Shown here: positions 21,602 through 33,131 of the stretch, in pieces
Layout of the letters: each line of letters starts with the position of its first letter
Position numbering within the stretch: position 1 is the stretch's first letter
Program-made: the position numbers and the translations under genes
Source: Papilionanthe hookeriana x Papilionanthe teres
Lineage: Eukaryota; Streptophyta; Magnoliopsida; Asparagales; Orchidaceae
DNA length: 64,000 nt
Direction: 5' to 3'
Assembly: GCA_022702705.1 (NCBI GenBank)
Contig: CM040421.1
Coordinates: 66,520,121 to 66,584,120, forward strand
The notes under the pieces: model-generated
Told to the model about the DNA's origin: nothing
Databases searched by the model: none
Seen by the model: the letters and a program-made list of their open reading frames with translations, nothing else

Positions 21602-23655
21602 GGAGTGGTCGGAGGGCCTCCCGGAGGGAGTTAGGGGTTGTGATCGAGCGCACTGGTGAGGAGAAGAACGACCATGGTGGCCATTGGGCATGGGGCAACT
21701 CGGCGGAGTGAGAATTCCAAGCTTGGGCTCACATGATGCTCTCGGGTGTGGTGTTTTCCGGCAGCCAGTGTGGTCGGCCGGCAGGCATGGGTCACCCTCG
21801 GGGTCGGGAGGTCCAAGTCTTGGGGTTTAGTGTAGGGAATTGGCAATGGCCATGTGTAAAGTGGTTGAATTAAAATGGAATGGGGTGAGGATGTATTTTG
21901 GCTAAGTTTGCTTAAATGTATGGATTGGGCTAGGTGCACCTCCCCATGGCTAGTTTGGGCTGAAGACAAAGTGGTTTAGGTCAGCTTAATTAGTGGGGAA
22001 GGGTCACCATCCAAGTACAATTAAGTTTAAGCAAGGTTTATTGGAATCATGGAAGTGGCTAATCCCCTTAAGGGAATATGGAAAGAGCCTCCTCCTCTTG
22101 CCATCTTGGGTATGTTGAGGTGCCCAAGGCTTTCATGGCTCCCATGTGGCTCATGCATGGCTTCATGGCTCCATTTGGCTTGCGAAAAGTTAAGTCAACT
22201 TTCATGAGGAAGGATTTTGTGATTTTTGGCATTTTGGTGAGAGTTGTCATGAGGTTTGATTTGGAATGGTTTGATGATGAATTTGAAAGCTAGGGAAGGT
22301 TTTAATTGGAATGGATGATGAAGTGTAGTGTCATGTGGGCATTAGAGTCAAATTTGGGCCTTTGAAATTATTTTAGGAGTGGGCTTTTTTAGGAAGGCTT
22401 AAGGAAGTGGGCCTTAGGCTTGAAAATAAATTTATGGATGGGAATTTTGTGAAGGATTGGGTCCAAATTTTAGGCAAATCATGTTAGTTTTTTCTTTGTG
22501 GGGATGCTAGGAAGGTTTTAGAAAAGATTTGGGTCAAATTGTGATTGAATTGGGTTGGTTTTAGGTAGGATTAGGTCATGGGTCAAAATTGGGCCTTAAG
22601 CTTAAAAATGAAATTGGATTCAAATGTCAATCAAATTGGGCTTAAATTTGGTCTAGATTGATATTGGGGATATTGAATTGAAGTTTAGAATTGAATTGGA
22701 CCAAAATTGAGGTCAATTGGGGTGATTTGGTTTGACATTGGATTCATTTGGGTTTAAAATGGGCTAAATTGGGGGTTTTGGTAAAAGTATGGTGAATTGA
22801 CAAAATTGGCCCATGGTGTAGTTGGACAAAATGAAATTGGGAATATTTGGGATTTTTTAGAATTTTCTGGGAATTTTTTGGAATTTATAAAAGTTTGGCT
22901 AAAAGTGTATTTTTAGTGTATTTGGAGTGTATTTTTGGAAATTTTGGTATATTTGGCTATGGACGATCAATTTGAGTGATGTGGCAATGTTTGGGATTGG
23001 TTTTGAGGAACTTTGGGTAATTTGGAGATTTTGGAAAATTTGGGCAATTTCAAGGGCTTTTGGTAGGTTTGATGGGTGTAGGGTCCCTGGAGTCGAAAAT
23101 TGAAATTTTGGAAGAATGAAGATTGATAAAATGTGAGTGAAATGGAATCACTTTGATTGAGCCATGAAGCCATATTAAGCCCATATGAGCCATGAGAGGA
23201 CTCATTGGAGGCATTCATCTATGTTGTTCCTAACCCTCTTAACTCAGAGGCTTAAGGGTTAAGGTCCATCCATATGAATTACCTACATGAGTCGTGGAGT
23301 CAAGTTGGGTATAGGTGTGGTTTTAGGATTTGGATTGTGTGTCTGAGAGTGTAGAGTGTGAGTGTAGTGAGTGTGTAAGTCAATCCTCACCAGACCAGGC
23401 CACCCAGGGTAGTCCTAAGGCCAAAGAGTCCTATAGGGAACTCATCCTTTAAACCTCCACATTTGATCTCAACCCTCTAGGTGATTAGGGGTCTACAATC
23501 AAGCTTATGGGGTTTGCAGGGAGACAAGAAGTGGTTTAAATTTCTAAGGGATGGGTCCCAATTCTAGTCCTCTAAGATAGTCAAAGGAAAGGCCTAAGGC
23601 TAGATCCTAAACACTAAAGAGGGAAGAGAAGACCTCATCAAAAATGAGGTTAACA

Positions 23656-23887
23656 ACACCACGTACATTTCCCTCCATCAGAAAGTACAGAAAGTTTTAA
23701 GGGATTAGAGAGAGAAACTCCATCTCTTCAGGATCAATTTTCTTCAAGATCAAATTTCTTCGTCATGAATACATGTATGCGTTACTTTATTATAGATATG
23801 TAAAAATCATGAATTTAAAAGATCTTGACTATTATGTATTTTATTTTTGAAATTTGTGTCATAAAGTTCAAACATGAATTTCTTACA
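23656..23887 (+). repeat. Copia 5' LTR, last 232 bp
   Basis: It aligns without gaps to 29422-29653 of the 3' LTR. By eye I count 7 differences in 232 positions (about 97% identity), a modest age for this insertion. Its first five bases ACACC are one copy of the target duplication made by the giant element. Confidence 0.92.
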
Positions 23888-23889
23888 TG

Positions 23890-23901
23890 TGGTATCAGAG
23901 C
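23890..23901 (+). promoter_or_regulatory. Copia primer binding site
   Basis: TGGTATCAGAGC, two bases after the LTR end, complements the 3' end of plant initiator tRNA-Met, the standard primer of plant copia elements. Confidence 0.93.
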
Positions 23902-24493
23902 CTTGATTACTAAATTTATGATTTTTCATATAATTTTATTTATGTTAGTTGTATTAAATTTCCGCTGTGAATTAGATCTTGAATTATACCACTAAAGTAA
24001 ATTGATGTGATTGAAATTATTATTTATTTGATGTCGATGTTATGTTTAATTTGTTAGTCACCAAAGTGACCAAATCAGTAAGTTTAATAGACATCAAATT
24101 AAATAAATTCAATTACTCATGAGTTTGTGATGCTTCTTGTGAAATAATTTAATATTTTATCACAAAAATATTAAAATTCATTGATTATAAAATATTTCTG
24201 GATCGCCCAAAGGTTGATCATTTGTTTTATAATCTTTGAATATAATTGTAGTCTATTTATATACTTAGTTAAGATATGTTTATATATCCAAAGATAATAA
24301 ACATATGTAATTTGAGTATAAACAATTACCAATTATTAAATTTAAGTTAAGCATCAATTATGTTTATTATCGTGTATTGTTATATCACCCAAAGGAGATT
24401 TCAATACACTATTATTATTATAATTATTATTTTAATCTGATTTTTATATGAATATCTATTTAAGTTTAATATTCGAAGCATTAATGTACGAGC
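23902..24493 (+). other. Copia untranslated leader
   Basis: About 590 AT-rich bases between primer site and gag. No gene or structured element recognised. Confidence 0.6.
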
Positions 24494-25471
24494 ATGTTTT
24501 ATTTATTTGCAGTAACTACTCCTGTTTCTCTTCATTCGCAAGCTACATATGTTCAAATATTCAATGAGCTTAATTTCTTTGAATGGCATGAACAACTCCA
24601 GTTTCACCTTGGTGTTCTGGATCTTGATTTTGCACTCACGACTGAGAAACCCCCTGCTCTTACTGATCCTAGCAGTGTTGAGCAAGTATCTTTCTATAAA
24701 GCTTGGGAAAAATGGAACAGATTGAGCCTGATGTTTATGCGAATGACTGTAGCAAATAACATTAAGTGTACATTTTCTAACACTGAAAGTGCTAAGGAAT
24801 TTATGAAATTTGCTGAGAATTGTTCTCAATCTGACTCTGCTGATAAGTCTCTTACTGGGACACTATTGAGTTTGTTAACCAACATGAAATTTGATGGTTC
24901 TCGTACTATGCATGAGCATGTCGTTGAAATGACGAACATAGCAGCAAGACATAAGACCCTGGGAATGGAAGTGAATGAAAATTTCCTTGTGCAATTTATC
25001 ATTAACTCCTTGCCTACTGAGTATGGTCCATTTCACATGAACTACAACACTATGAAAGATAAGTGGAATGTGAATGAACTTCAATGTATGCTCATTCAAG
25101 AGGAAGCAAGACTTAAGAAAGGAGCAAATCATTCCATTAATCTTATGGGTCATCAAAGAAGAGCTGTAAAGAAACCTGGAAAGAAGAATGGAAAGGGCAA
25201 GCAAGGACCACTAAAGATTAATGTGTCTTCTGCTCCAATTCACAAAGAGGAACATAAAGGAATTAAGTGCCACTTTTGCAGAAAGCCTGGACACTATCAA
25301 AATGAGTGTCAAAGGTGCAAAGACTGGTTCGAAAAAAAGGTAAACATTGTGTTTCTGTATGTTTCAAATCAAATTTGGCAGAAGTTCCTTATAATACCTG
25401 GTGGATTGATTCTGGTTGTACCACTCGTGTTTCTAATACGATGCAGGGATTCCTTACAACCCAAATCATAA
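24494..25471 (+). pseudogene. Copia Gag
   Basis: Frame of 325 residues. It carries the copia capsid pattern: LNFFEWHEQLQFHLGVLDLD, then AWEKWNRLSLMFMRM, SLLTNMKFDGSRTMHEHVVE and FLVQFIINSLPTEYG. A zinc knuckle CHFCRKPGHYQNEC (C-x2-C-x4-H-x4-C) lies at about residues 258-271. The protein past the knuckle (after about 25320) is out of frame; the protease continues in the frame of 25306-26157, so one frameshift separates gag from pol. The start used may be upstream, since the first methionine is preceded by AT-rich leader. Confidence 0.85.
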
Positions 25472-26938
25472 ACCCAAATGAAAAGTTTGTCTTCATGGGA
25501 AATCGAGTCAAAGCACCAGTTGAAGCCATTGGAACCTACCATTTAATTTTAGATACTGGACATCATTTAGACCTTTTTCAAACACTTTATGTCCCTTCTG
25601 TTTCTCGTAATTTGATTTCATTATCTAAACTTGATTCTATTGGATACTCCTTTAAATTTGGAAATGGTTGTTTCAGTTTACTTAAACATAATCATCTTAT
25701 AGATTCTGGTATTCTTTGTGATGGTCTATATAAGCTTAAACTTGATAACCTTTTCGCTGAGACTCTGATAACTTTGCATCATAATATTGGTACTAAATGT
25801 GGTTTTATGAATGAAAATTCAGCTTATTTGTGGCATAAACGTTTGATTCATATATCTAAACAAAGAATTGAAAGATTAGTAAAGAATGAAATTCTTAATG
25901 AATTGGATTTTACTGATCTTGGCCTTTATGTGTATTGTATTAAAGGAAAGCACACAAATCACATACTTAAGAAACCCGCCACAAGAAACACACAGCTCCT
26001 TGAAATTATACACAGCGATATTTGTGAACCTTTTGATGTTTCAGCTTTTGGCGGAGAAAAATATTTTATCACATTTATTGATAACTTTTTCACGTTATTG
26101 TTATGTTTATTTATTGCATCAAAAATCTCAAGCTATAGATGCCTTAAAGGTGTATAAAACTGAGGTTGAGAGACAATTAGACAGAAAAGTGAAAATTATC
26201 AGGTCTGATAGAGGCTGTGAATATTATGGAAGTTACAATGAATCTGGACAATATCCAGGTCCATTTGCTAAATTCCTTCAAACTAATGGCATATGTGCTC
26301 AATACACTATGCCACAAACACCACAACAAAATGGTGTTGCAGAAAGACGAAATTGTACTCTAATAGAAATGGTTAGGAGTATGATGAGTAATTCTTCTTT
26401 ACCCTCATCATTGTGGATGCATGCCTTAAAGACTGCTGCATATTTGTTAAACAGGATTCCTAGTAAAGCAGTTCCAAAGACTCCTTTTGAACTGTGGACA
26501 GGAAGGAAACCTAGTTTAAGGCACCTCCGTGTTTGGGGTTGTCCGACAGAAATAAGGATATACAATCCACATGAAAAGAAACTGGACTCAAGAACAATCA
26601 GTGGTTTTTTCATTGGTTATCAAGAAAAATCTAAAGGGTATAGATTTTATTGTCCTAACCATAGTACAAGAATCATTGAAGCTGGAAATGTTAAATTCAT
26701 TGAAAATGGTAAAGTTAGTGAGAGTTTGGAACCACGTAAAGGGGAGATCCAAGAAACTAGGGTTCAAGTTCCTTTACCCAAAATTTCTTCTCAAGTTATT
26801 ATTCCTACAATTGTTGAACAGTTTGACAACTTACAAAAACAACAAATAAATGCTAAAAAACCCCACAATGAAACTGTCACTGATGAAGTTGCTTTAGACG
26901 AACCACATGAAGTAGCACCTAGAAAGTCTCGAAGATAA
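25306..26938 (+). pseudogene. Copia protease and integrase, one frameshift
   Basis: Frame 25306-26157: the aspartic protease motif is in TWWIDSGCTT, then the pre-integrase zinc region (LWHKRLIHISKQRIERL; the first Cys of the usual C-x2-C is Tyr in VYCIKGK) and the first catalytic Asp in HSDICEPF. The reading then shifts near 26095 to the frame ending at 26938, with the second Asp in IRSDRGCEY and the Glu in NGVAERRN, followed by SLPSSLWMHALKTAAYLLNR and RVWGC. A stop ends it just before the integrase-RT spacer. Protease processes the polyprotein and integrase inserts cDNA. Confidence 0.88.
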
Positions 26939-27080
26939 AAATGGTCTGCTATTTCTGATGATTATGTGGTGTATCTACACGAGTCTGAATTTGACTTAGG
27001 AGTCAATGAAGATCCAGTTTCATTTTCACAAGCCATAGAAAGTGCAAATTCTTCTAAATGGTTAGATGCAATGAAATGAG

Positions 27081-27997
27081 TTGAAATCGATGGAACGCAA
27101 CAAAGTCTGGGATATCGTTGAATTCCCTGAAGGTTATAAAAGAGTCGGGTGTAAATGGGTCTTTAAGACTAAGCGCGACTCGAATCACAATATTGAACGA
27201 TATAAAGCCAGACTTGTTGCCAAAGGTTTCACTCAGAAAGATTGCATCGACTATAAAGAAACATTTTCTCCGGTTTCTAAGAAAGAATCATTTAGAATTA
27301 TCATGACACTAGTAGCTCATTTTGATTTGGAGTTACACCAAATGGATGTGAAAACTGCATTTCTGAATGAGAATTTAGATGAAGAGGTCTACATGATTCA
27401 ACCTGAAGGATTTTCAGTTGAAGGAAAAGAACACATGGTGTGTATACTTAAGAAATCCGACAATGGTATCTTAAGTTCAATGATACCATCACGTCCTTTA
27501 GATTTAAAGAAAACACTGTTGATTGGTGTATATATCTAAAGGTCAGTGGGAGCGAGATCATATTTATCATTCTGTATGTTGATGACATCTTGCTGGCTGC
27601 TAATGATCTTGGTTTATTATATGAAACCAATAATTTTCTCTCTAAGAACTTTGAAATGAAAGATATGAGTGAGGCATCCTATGTGATTGGAATTGAAATA
27701 TTTCGTGATAGATCACAAGAATTGTTAGGGCTGTCTCAGAAAACATATATTGAAAGAGTTCTTAAGAGATTCAATATGGAAGGGTGCTCAGCAAGTGTTG
27801 CTCCAATTCAAAAAGGAGATAAATTCAACCTTATGCAGTGTCCAAAGAATGATTTGGAACGTAAACAAATGGAAGAAATTCCTTATGCATCTATTGTTGG
27901 AAGCTTAATGTATGCTCAGACTTGTACCAGACCAGACATTAGTTTTGTTGTCGGGATGCTGGACATGTATCAAAGTAATCCAGGAATAGATCATTGA
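27081..27997 (+). pseudogene. Copia reverse transcriptase, broken
   Basis: Frame 27081-27539 starts KSMERNKVWDIVEFP and includes GCKWVFKTKRDS, YKARLVAKGFTQK and QMDVKTAFLNENLDEEVYM (first catalytic Asp region). Near 27450-27560 the expected segment that normally contains YGLKQASRQW is deleted and scrambled. The YVDDILLAAND box follows at about 27568-27600 in the frame 27590-27997, then FEMKDMSEASYVIGIEI and the TRPDISF motif. The deletion and stops make it non-functional. Confidence 0.88.
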
Positions 27998-28059
27998 AAA
28001 ACTGCAAAGAAAGTTTTGAGGTAACTACAAGGAACGAAGGACCACATGCACACTTATAG

Positions 28060-28558
28060 AAGATCTAAAGATCTTGAAGTGATAGGATATTCAGATTCAG
28101 ATTTTGTTGAATGCGTTGATACCATAAAATCAACATTTGGCTATCTGTTCCTTTTGGCTGAATGAGCGATCTCATGGAAAAGTGCGAAGCAGACTATCAT
28201 AGCTGCTTCCACTATGGAAGCTAAATTTGTGGCTTGCTTCAAAGCTACAATTCAGGGTTTATGGCTACGGAATTTTATTTCAGGACTTGAAATTGTCGAC
28301 AGTATTGCCAAACCGCTGAAAATTTATTGTGATAACTTTGCAGCAGTCTTCTTTTCTAAAAACGATAAGTATTTCAAAGGTGTTAAACACATGGAATTAA
28401 AATACCTTACCGTTAAGGAAGAAGTTCAGAAACATAGGGTGTCAATTGAGCATATTAGCACCAATCTCATGATTGCAGATCCTTTAATGAAAGGGTTGCC
28501 ACCGAAGACATTTAACGAACATGTCAAGAGAATAGGCATTACCAAAACCATTTATTAG
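28060..28558 (+). pseudogene. Copia RNase H
   Basis: Before the open frame (28214-28558) a broken stretch gives YSDSDFVECVDT with catalytic Asp residues. The open frame starts MEAKFVACFKATIQGLWLRN (Glu helix) and has IYCDNFAAVFFSKND (Asp) and HMELKYLTVKEEV, ending KTFNEHVKRIG, the usual copia C-terminus. Stops at about 28020 and 28165 interrupt the upstream part. Confidence 0.85.
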
Positions 28559-28882
28559 TTTTATGCTCTTCGTATTTTGACACATTGAGCTCAAATTTTC
28601 TTGTTTCTGATATTTATAAATCTTTTTTTTTATCGTTAGTGTACACTTTATGTTGCATGATGTTCAACAAGATTTGTCTTCTAATAGACATTATGGGACC
28701 ATGATGTTAATTCTCATTATACTAAGTATGTAATTGATATTGTGATACATGGAATGGACTGTGTCAATAAATTGATACACAACCGCCATGATTCATATTA
28801 ATTTCATACTTATCAAATAAATTATGATTTAACCAATATAAAGAAGTATTTATCTTGCAATATGTTATGCACTATTAAAATT
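28559..28882 (+). other. Copia 3' untranslated region
   Basis: AT-rich, no feature seen before the polypurine tract. Confidence 0.6.
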
Positions 28883-28902
28883 AAGTGGGCCAAGTGGGAG
28901 AA
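28883..28902 (+). promoter_or_regulatory. Copia polypurine tract
   Basis: AAGTGGGCCAAGTGGGAGAA lies immediately before TGTTATAT at 28903, the start of the 3' LTR. It primes plus-strand DNA synthesis. Confidence 0.88.
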
Positions 28903-29653
28903 TGTTATATTTTTTATGGCTCACATTTATTTTAATAACTTATGAGATTTATTTTGATAACTTAAGTTATTAATTTTCTTAACTCATAACTTAAATCATA
29001 AATTATGACAACTTATGATATTTATTTTGATAACTTAAGTTATTTATTTTCTTAACTCATAACTTACGTCATAAATTATGACAACTTATGATATTTATTT
29101 TGATAACTTAAGTTATTTATTTTCTTAACTCATAACTTACATCATAAATTATGACAACTTATAATATTTATCTTGATAACTTAAGTTATTTATTTTCTTA
29201 ACTCATAACTTATGTCATAACTTATGACAACTCATGATATTTATTTTCTTAACTCAAATAACCCCTAAAATAAATAAATGTTACTAACTTATGTCATTGA
29301 TTTTAATAATAAAAATCAATTAATTTATTAAATTGTCATAAATCCTATTGGTTAGTAACCCCTTGATGGATGGTGGTTAAATAGAGCATGAAATTGAGAA
29401 TGAGTTCTCTCTCTACCCAACACACCACGTACATTTCCCTCCATCAGAAAGTACAGAAAGTTTTAAGGGATTAGAGAGAGAAACTCCATCTCTTTAGGAT
29501 CAAATTTCTTCAAGATCAAATTTCTTCGTCATGAATACAGGTATGCGTTACTTTATTATAGCTATGTAAAAATCATGATTTTAAAAGTTCTTGACAATTA
29601 TGTATTTTATTTTTGAAATTTGTGTCATAAAGTTCAAACATGAATTTCTTACA
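28903..29653 (+). repeat. Copia 3' LTR (751 bp)
   Basis: Starts TGTTATATTT and ends TTCTTACA. The last 232 bp match the 5' LTR remnant. The U3 portion is largely four tandem ~72-bp units. Confidence 0.92.
28925..29270 (+). repeat. Tandem ~72-bp repeats in the copia U3
   Basis: The unit contains GACAACTTATGATATTTATT, TGATAACTTAAGTTATT and CTTAACTCATAACTT and recurs at about 29006, 29081, 29153 and 29224, plus a partial first copy. The unit has internal inverted pieces (AACTTAAGTT is palindromic). Such U3 repeats may carry promoter elements, but none is named here. Confidence 0.85.
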
Positions 29654-30700
29654 GATAAAACCTAGGAAAGTAAGGATTTAAGTTATGCTAGATGAAAGAC
29701 CTCAGAATCTTAAGGCTAAAGGTGATATTCACAAAAAAAAAGAAACATAAAAACCTAGTCTAAAGAAAGAAAACACACAAGAAAATATGCATAATGGACT
29801 TACAATCTGCCCGGAAAAGGTTATCGTTTAAACTACCTATATATATTTTAAACCCAAGAAGGTCAGTCTCAATGAATGCAGGATAAGGATGTTATTTATT
29901 TAGAATAGTAGGTCTTACAACTTGATTATAAAGATCAAGCTGCCTAAATATGTATGGTATGCATAATGTTCTAAGATAAATACAAATTTATTTTTGTAAT
30001 TTTAAATTACAAAATTTAAAGCTCACCACACTCCGATGAATATTATTATTTTTTAGTTAACTCTTAGTGTTGAATGATCGACAACAAAGTGTAAGTTGAA
30101 ATGCACATTCTTAATAATAAATGCACATAATATTTATTCTAAAGGTCAATCAGAATGCAGAGATAAAACTCACTCTAAAAGGCAGTGGTGCTTACGGGTC
30201 AAATCACCCATATTCGTGCAATGAGTTAGGGTTTGAAAATATGAAAAAAGAACCAATATGCGATGAGCATGCCTATAGTGATCTTTCCATGACTATTCCT
30301 AAATCGTAAAGACATTTGTACTTTATTATATTTAATTGTAATTTTTGTTATTTAAGAATTCATGATTGATTAAAGTAAGAATGCGGTGTGTTTATGCAAT
30401 TTTTATTTGGGCTTATAAGTTTCATTTTATTACAAAAAATCATATTTCAATTGTTTAGTGAGGGTAAAAAATATATTCCTTATACATTATACCGTAAATC
30501 CAAACAAATAACACACAAAAGCACATCACACTGAATTTTGGTCAGACGTATCAAATACAAAAAAAACAAAGACATAACTAAGAGTGTCAACCTTAGACCT
30601 ATGTTAGACTCATCAGTCCAAAATTGACATCTGAAGACCGTTGTCATTTAGTTGGGGTTCATCACTAACATTTTTGTTCATCATTCATAGTAGCTGACTA
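29654..30700. other. AT-rich intergenic DNA
   Basis: Flanks the copia 3' LTR; GATAA after the LTR end is a candidate target-duplication copy whose partner would lie left of the window. No gene recognised. Confidence 0.6.
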
Positions 30701-30706
30701 ATTATA

Positions 30707-30892
30707 ACAGACACCTTAAATCTATAAAAGAAACAAATTCAACAAGAAAAGAAAAGCCTATGAAACTATAACAACTGAGCTCAACCAACCCCAATGTTAC
30801 TACAACAACTCTGTAAATATGAGATGGAACATCCTAGGTTCACCTATAACAACCTAGAAATAGGAAAAACAAACTAGTGCTCCCTAAATTAA
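30707..30892 (+). repeat. Direct repeat, copy 1
   Basis: About 185 bp from near ACAGACACC to CTAGTGCTCCCTAAA. It matches 32275-32462 in the same orientation, with shared blocks such as AAGAAAAGAAAAGCCTATGA, CCTAGGTTCACCT and GACAACCTAG/AACAACCTAG. No TG/CA ends, so an LTR pair is not proven. Confidence 0.75.
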
Positions 30893-31837
30893 TTTTTTTT
30901 AGCAGAAGTAAAATATTATAACTATGCAAAATCTAAATCTATATCATAGATGTAAAATACAATTATCATCATTTTTCATTTTTTTAGGGAATAAATATTC
31001 AAATTTGTTTTCCTAAAATTTTAAAATTTATATATTAAGCAATGCACTTCATTGATTAATAATATAATATTTATAAAATTTATTTTCATAGTACTTTGGA
31101 AATATGATTTTTTAAAAAATAACTATATTAAAAATAAAAAAATTAAAATATAAATTAAACTCTAATTAGAAATAGATTCTCCTGCCAATATTTCCATAAA
31201 AACTTTTTTGCGCATGATGTGACTTAGATTTCTAAAAAGCGTTGATAGCTTTTATTCCCAAGATGGTGTAGTAATGCGTTTTCTTTGAGGTTATTTGACC
31301 TTTTATGCAAAATCGAAATGATTCTATTGTTATTTCTTAAAGTAACAAAAAAGCATTATAGCTTCCATGTATTTACATTTCAATAAAATTGATCAAATGT
31401 TAAATACCCAATTATGAATATATAGTTGTAGGCTGCTGACAACTTACAGACCATCGGTCAGAGGTGTCACCACGCTCCGTCGTCTCTTGCCAATGCCACC
31501 ACCGACCACCGTCACCCTTGTCGTCGTCGTTGCCATCACCGACCACAACTATGCCTTTTGCATTTGGCCACACATCCGGTTACTGTTACTCCCATTAATT
31601 TATAGAAAACTTGTATATTTTAAGATACCTTGTTTTCATATGACTGCAAACCGAATAATAATATCACATGAACATGGTTTTGATTTGTCAGCATCATCTT
31701 CATAACATTATGAAGATTTTTTTGCAATGTGTACAACATCATTGCACTTGAAGTCCAAATAGATTGGGACTTTACACGTAATATTCTCGTCTGCTTTTAG
31801 TAAAGCATATACCGAAGTCATGAAAATTTTAATTTAA
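30893..31837. other. AT-rich spacer
   Basis: No gene recognised. A 220-bp plus-strand frame at 31487-31705 is low-complexity at its start (Pro/Val-rich from CCACC/GTCGTC repeats) and is not supported. Confidence 0.5.
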
Positions 31838-31945
31838 GTACTATCACACAAGTTTTCTTAGAATGTCCTTGCTCTAAAAATGTAATTAACTACGAGAAAT
31901 TGCTCTTATAGGGATATCAGACTCCAGAATAATATAAACCATATC
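31838..31945 (+). repeat. Weak relic resembling the U5 of the giant LTR
   Basis: AGTTTTCTTA, then ATGTAATTAACTA, GCTCTTATAGGGA and AATAATATAAACCA occur in the same order and spacing as at 14690-14790 in LTR A. Roughly 100 bp of low similarity, with no ends visible. Confidence 0.4.
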
Positions 31946-32274
31946 TTACACCTGTAAAGCATAGAAAAATTCCAAGTTCATGTTGACCAATAAATACAAA
32001 AAACTTTCATTATCTAAATGATTGGATTAATTTCAATGCAATATCTTCTTCTTTCGAGGTGTTATATAGTTCCTTCAATGTCATACTCAATCTTTAGATA
32101 TAAATTTTTCAAAATCTACGGTGGACTCACTCGAAAAAAAAACCCCACCATCAATACCTTCTTGTCAATTAAAATCGACACTTTCAACCAAAACCTCTTT
32201 AATCTAATTAAAATTACATATAATTAACTTTTCGACATAGAAAATTACCATAACTGATACGACATCAACAAATG

Positions 32275-32462
32275 TATAATTAGAACAGACACTCTAACTC
32301 TATAAAAGAAAAAAAATTTCACCAAGAAAAGAAAAGCCTATGAAACTATAACAAATGAGCTCAACCAAGCACTACAATAGCTCGGTAAATATGAGTTGGA
32401 ACTTCCTAGGTTCACCTGTGACAACCTAGACTTAGGAATAAAAACTAGTGCTACCTAAACTA
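32275..32462 (+). repeat. Direct repeat, copy 2
   Basis: Partner of 30707-30892, about 1.57 kb downstream, clearly diverged by substitutions and small indels. Confidence 0.75.
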
Positions 32463-32511
32463 ACATGTATAGAAATGCACAAAAATTATTCGTCAAATAT
32501 TATTATGCATG

Positions 32512-32614
<103 letters not shown>

Positions 32615-32739
32615 AATGTTTTTCTATATTAATATCATTATTACACATATATCATTGTTATTATTATGAATTATTATTGTGTTTTATTATTATTCATTAT
32701 ATATTGTTATTATTATATAATTATTTATATATGTATATA

Positions 32740-32743
32740 TGTG

Positions 32744-32779
<36 letters not shown>

Positions 32780-32835
32780 TCTATACGCTTATATTATTAT
32801 TATTATATATTATCACTATGTTATTATTATTATTA

Positions 32836-32876
<41 letters not shown>

Positions 32877-32935
32877 TCCTTATTTGTATATATTTTATGT
32901 TTGTTATGTTTATTATTATTATTATTATTTTGTTT
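32740..32935. repeat. (ATT)n microsatellite blocks
   Basis: Three ATT-rich blocks separated by TATATAT spacers. No coding value. Confidence 0.95.
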
Positions 32936-33033
32936 CACTTTTTACTTATAAATTATAAGAGTTAGGTGTTCTGTATGTAAATTTTATTATTTATTTCATT
33001 TTTTAATTTTTGTTTTATTTTGCTATAAGTAAA

Positions 33034-33128
33034 AGAAAAAAAAAAGTGAGTGGTATGTACGTAAGTTCTAAAATTCCTTTAAAAAAAATGTAAATAAATA
33101 GAATTTGGGTGGTATATATGTAAAATTC
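33034..33128. repeat. Inverted-repeat arm, left (partner 59434-59530)
   Basis: Contains GAGTGGTATGTACGTAA and ATTTGGGTGGTATATATGTA. The reverse complement of the second piece is matched at 59434-59456, and similarity seems to extend over roughly 95 bp. It may be a terminal arm of the DNA that hosts both gag-only elements. Confidence 0.4.
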
Positions 33129-33131
33129 ATT

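Larger units (their letters stand above)
1..23655 (-). mobile_element. Giant Tat-lineage Ty3/gypsy LTR retrotransposon, 3' part beyond the left edge
   Basis: On the minus strand the order is 5' LTR (23655-16617), primer binding site (16611-16594), upstream gag/ORF1 (16174-15133), gag, protease, RT, RNase H, second RNase H and integrase ending near 577. Integrase downstream of RT makes this Ty3/gypsy; the second, archaeal-type RNase H and the integrase wording are typical of the Tat lineage (Ogre/Retand relatives). A solo LTR of the same family (7833-15127) is nested inside. The base after the 5' LTR starts ACACC (23656-23660), which is native copia LTR sequence, so the element entered a copia LTR. 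Removing the nested LTR leaves at least 9.3 kb of internal DNA, so with two 7-kb LTRs the intact element would exceed 23 kb. The coding region has several stops and frameshifts, so this copy is not autonomous now. Confidence 0.88.
16617..23655 (-). mobile_element. 5' LTR (LTR B, 7,039 bp) of the giant Tat element
   Basis: In sense orientation it starts TGTTAACCTC at 23655 and ends ATATGCCGACA at 16617, directly before the primer site. It is collinear with LTRs A and C: U3 up to the TATA box at 21601-21594, GC-rich leader (21560-20800), then AT-rich U5 with the pentanucleotide block (19040-18740). The sense strand of U3 is C-rich, so the plus strand here reads TTTGGG/TTGGG. A smaller promoter region than in A or C (about 2.05 kb) reflects small deletions. 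Confidence 0.9.
23656..29653 (+). mobile_element. Ty1/copia LTR retrotransposon, 5' LTR split by the giant element
   Basis: Plus-strand order: partial 5' LTR, initiator-Met primer site, gag, protease, integrase, RT, RNase H, polypurine tract, full 3' LTR. Integrase before RT defines copia. The first ~519 bp of the 5' LTR are missing at 23655, where the giant Tat element begins, and should continue left of that element outside the window. All coding frames are damaged. The lineage within copia is not assigned. Confidence 0.92.

Noticed and set aside
7833..23655. LTRs A and B read as the two LTRs of one element with 15128-16616 as its internal region.
   Set aside because: A and B are in opposite orientation, and A has its own CGCCA duplication, so they cannot be a normal LTR pair.
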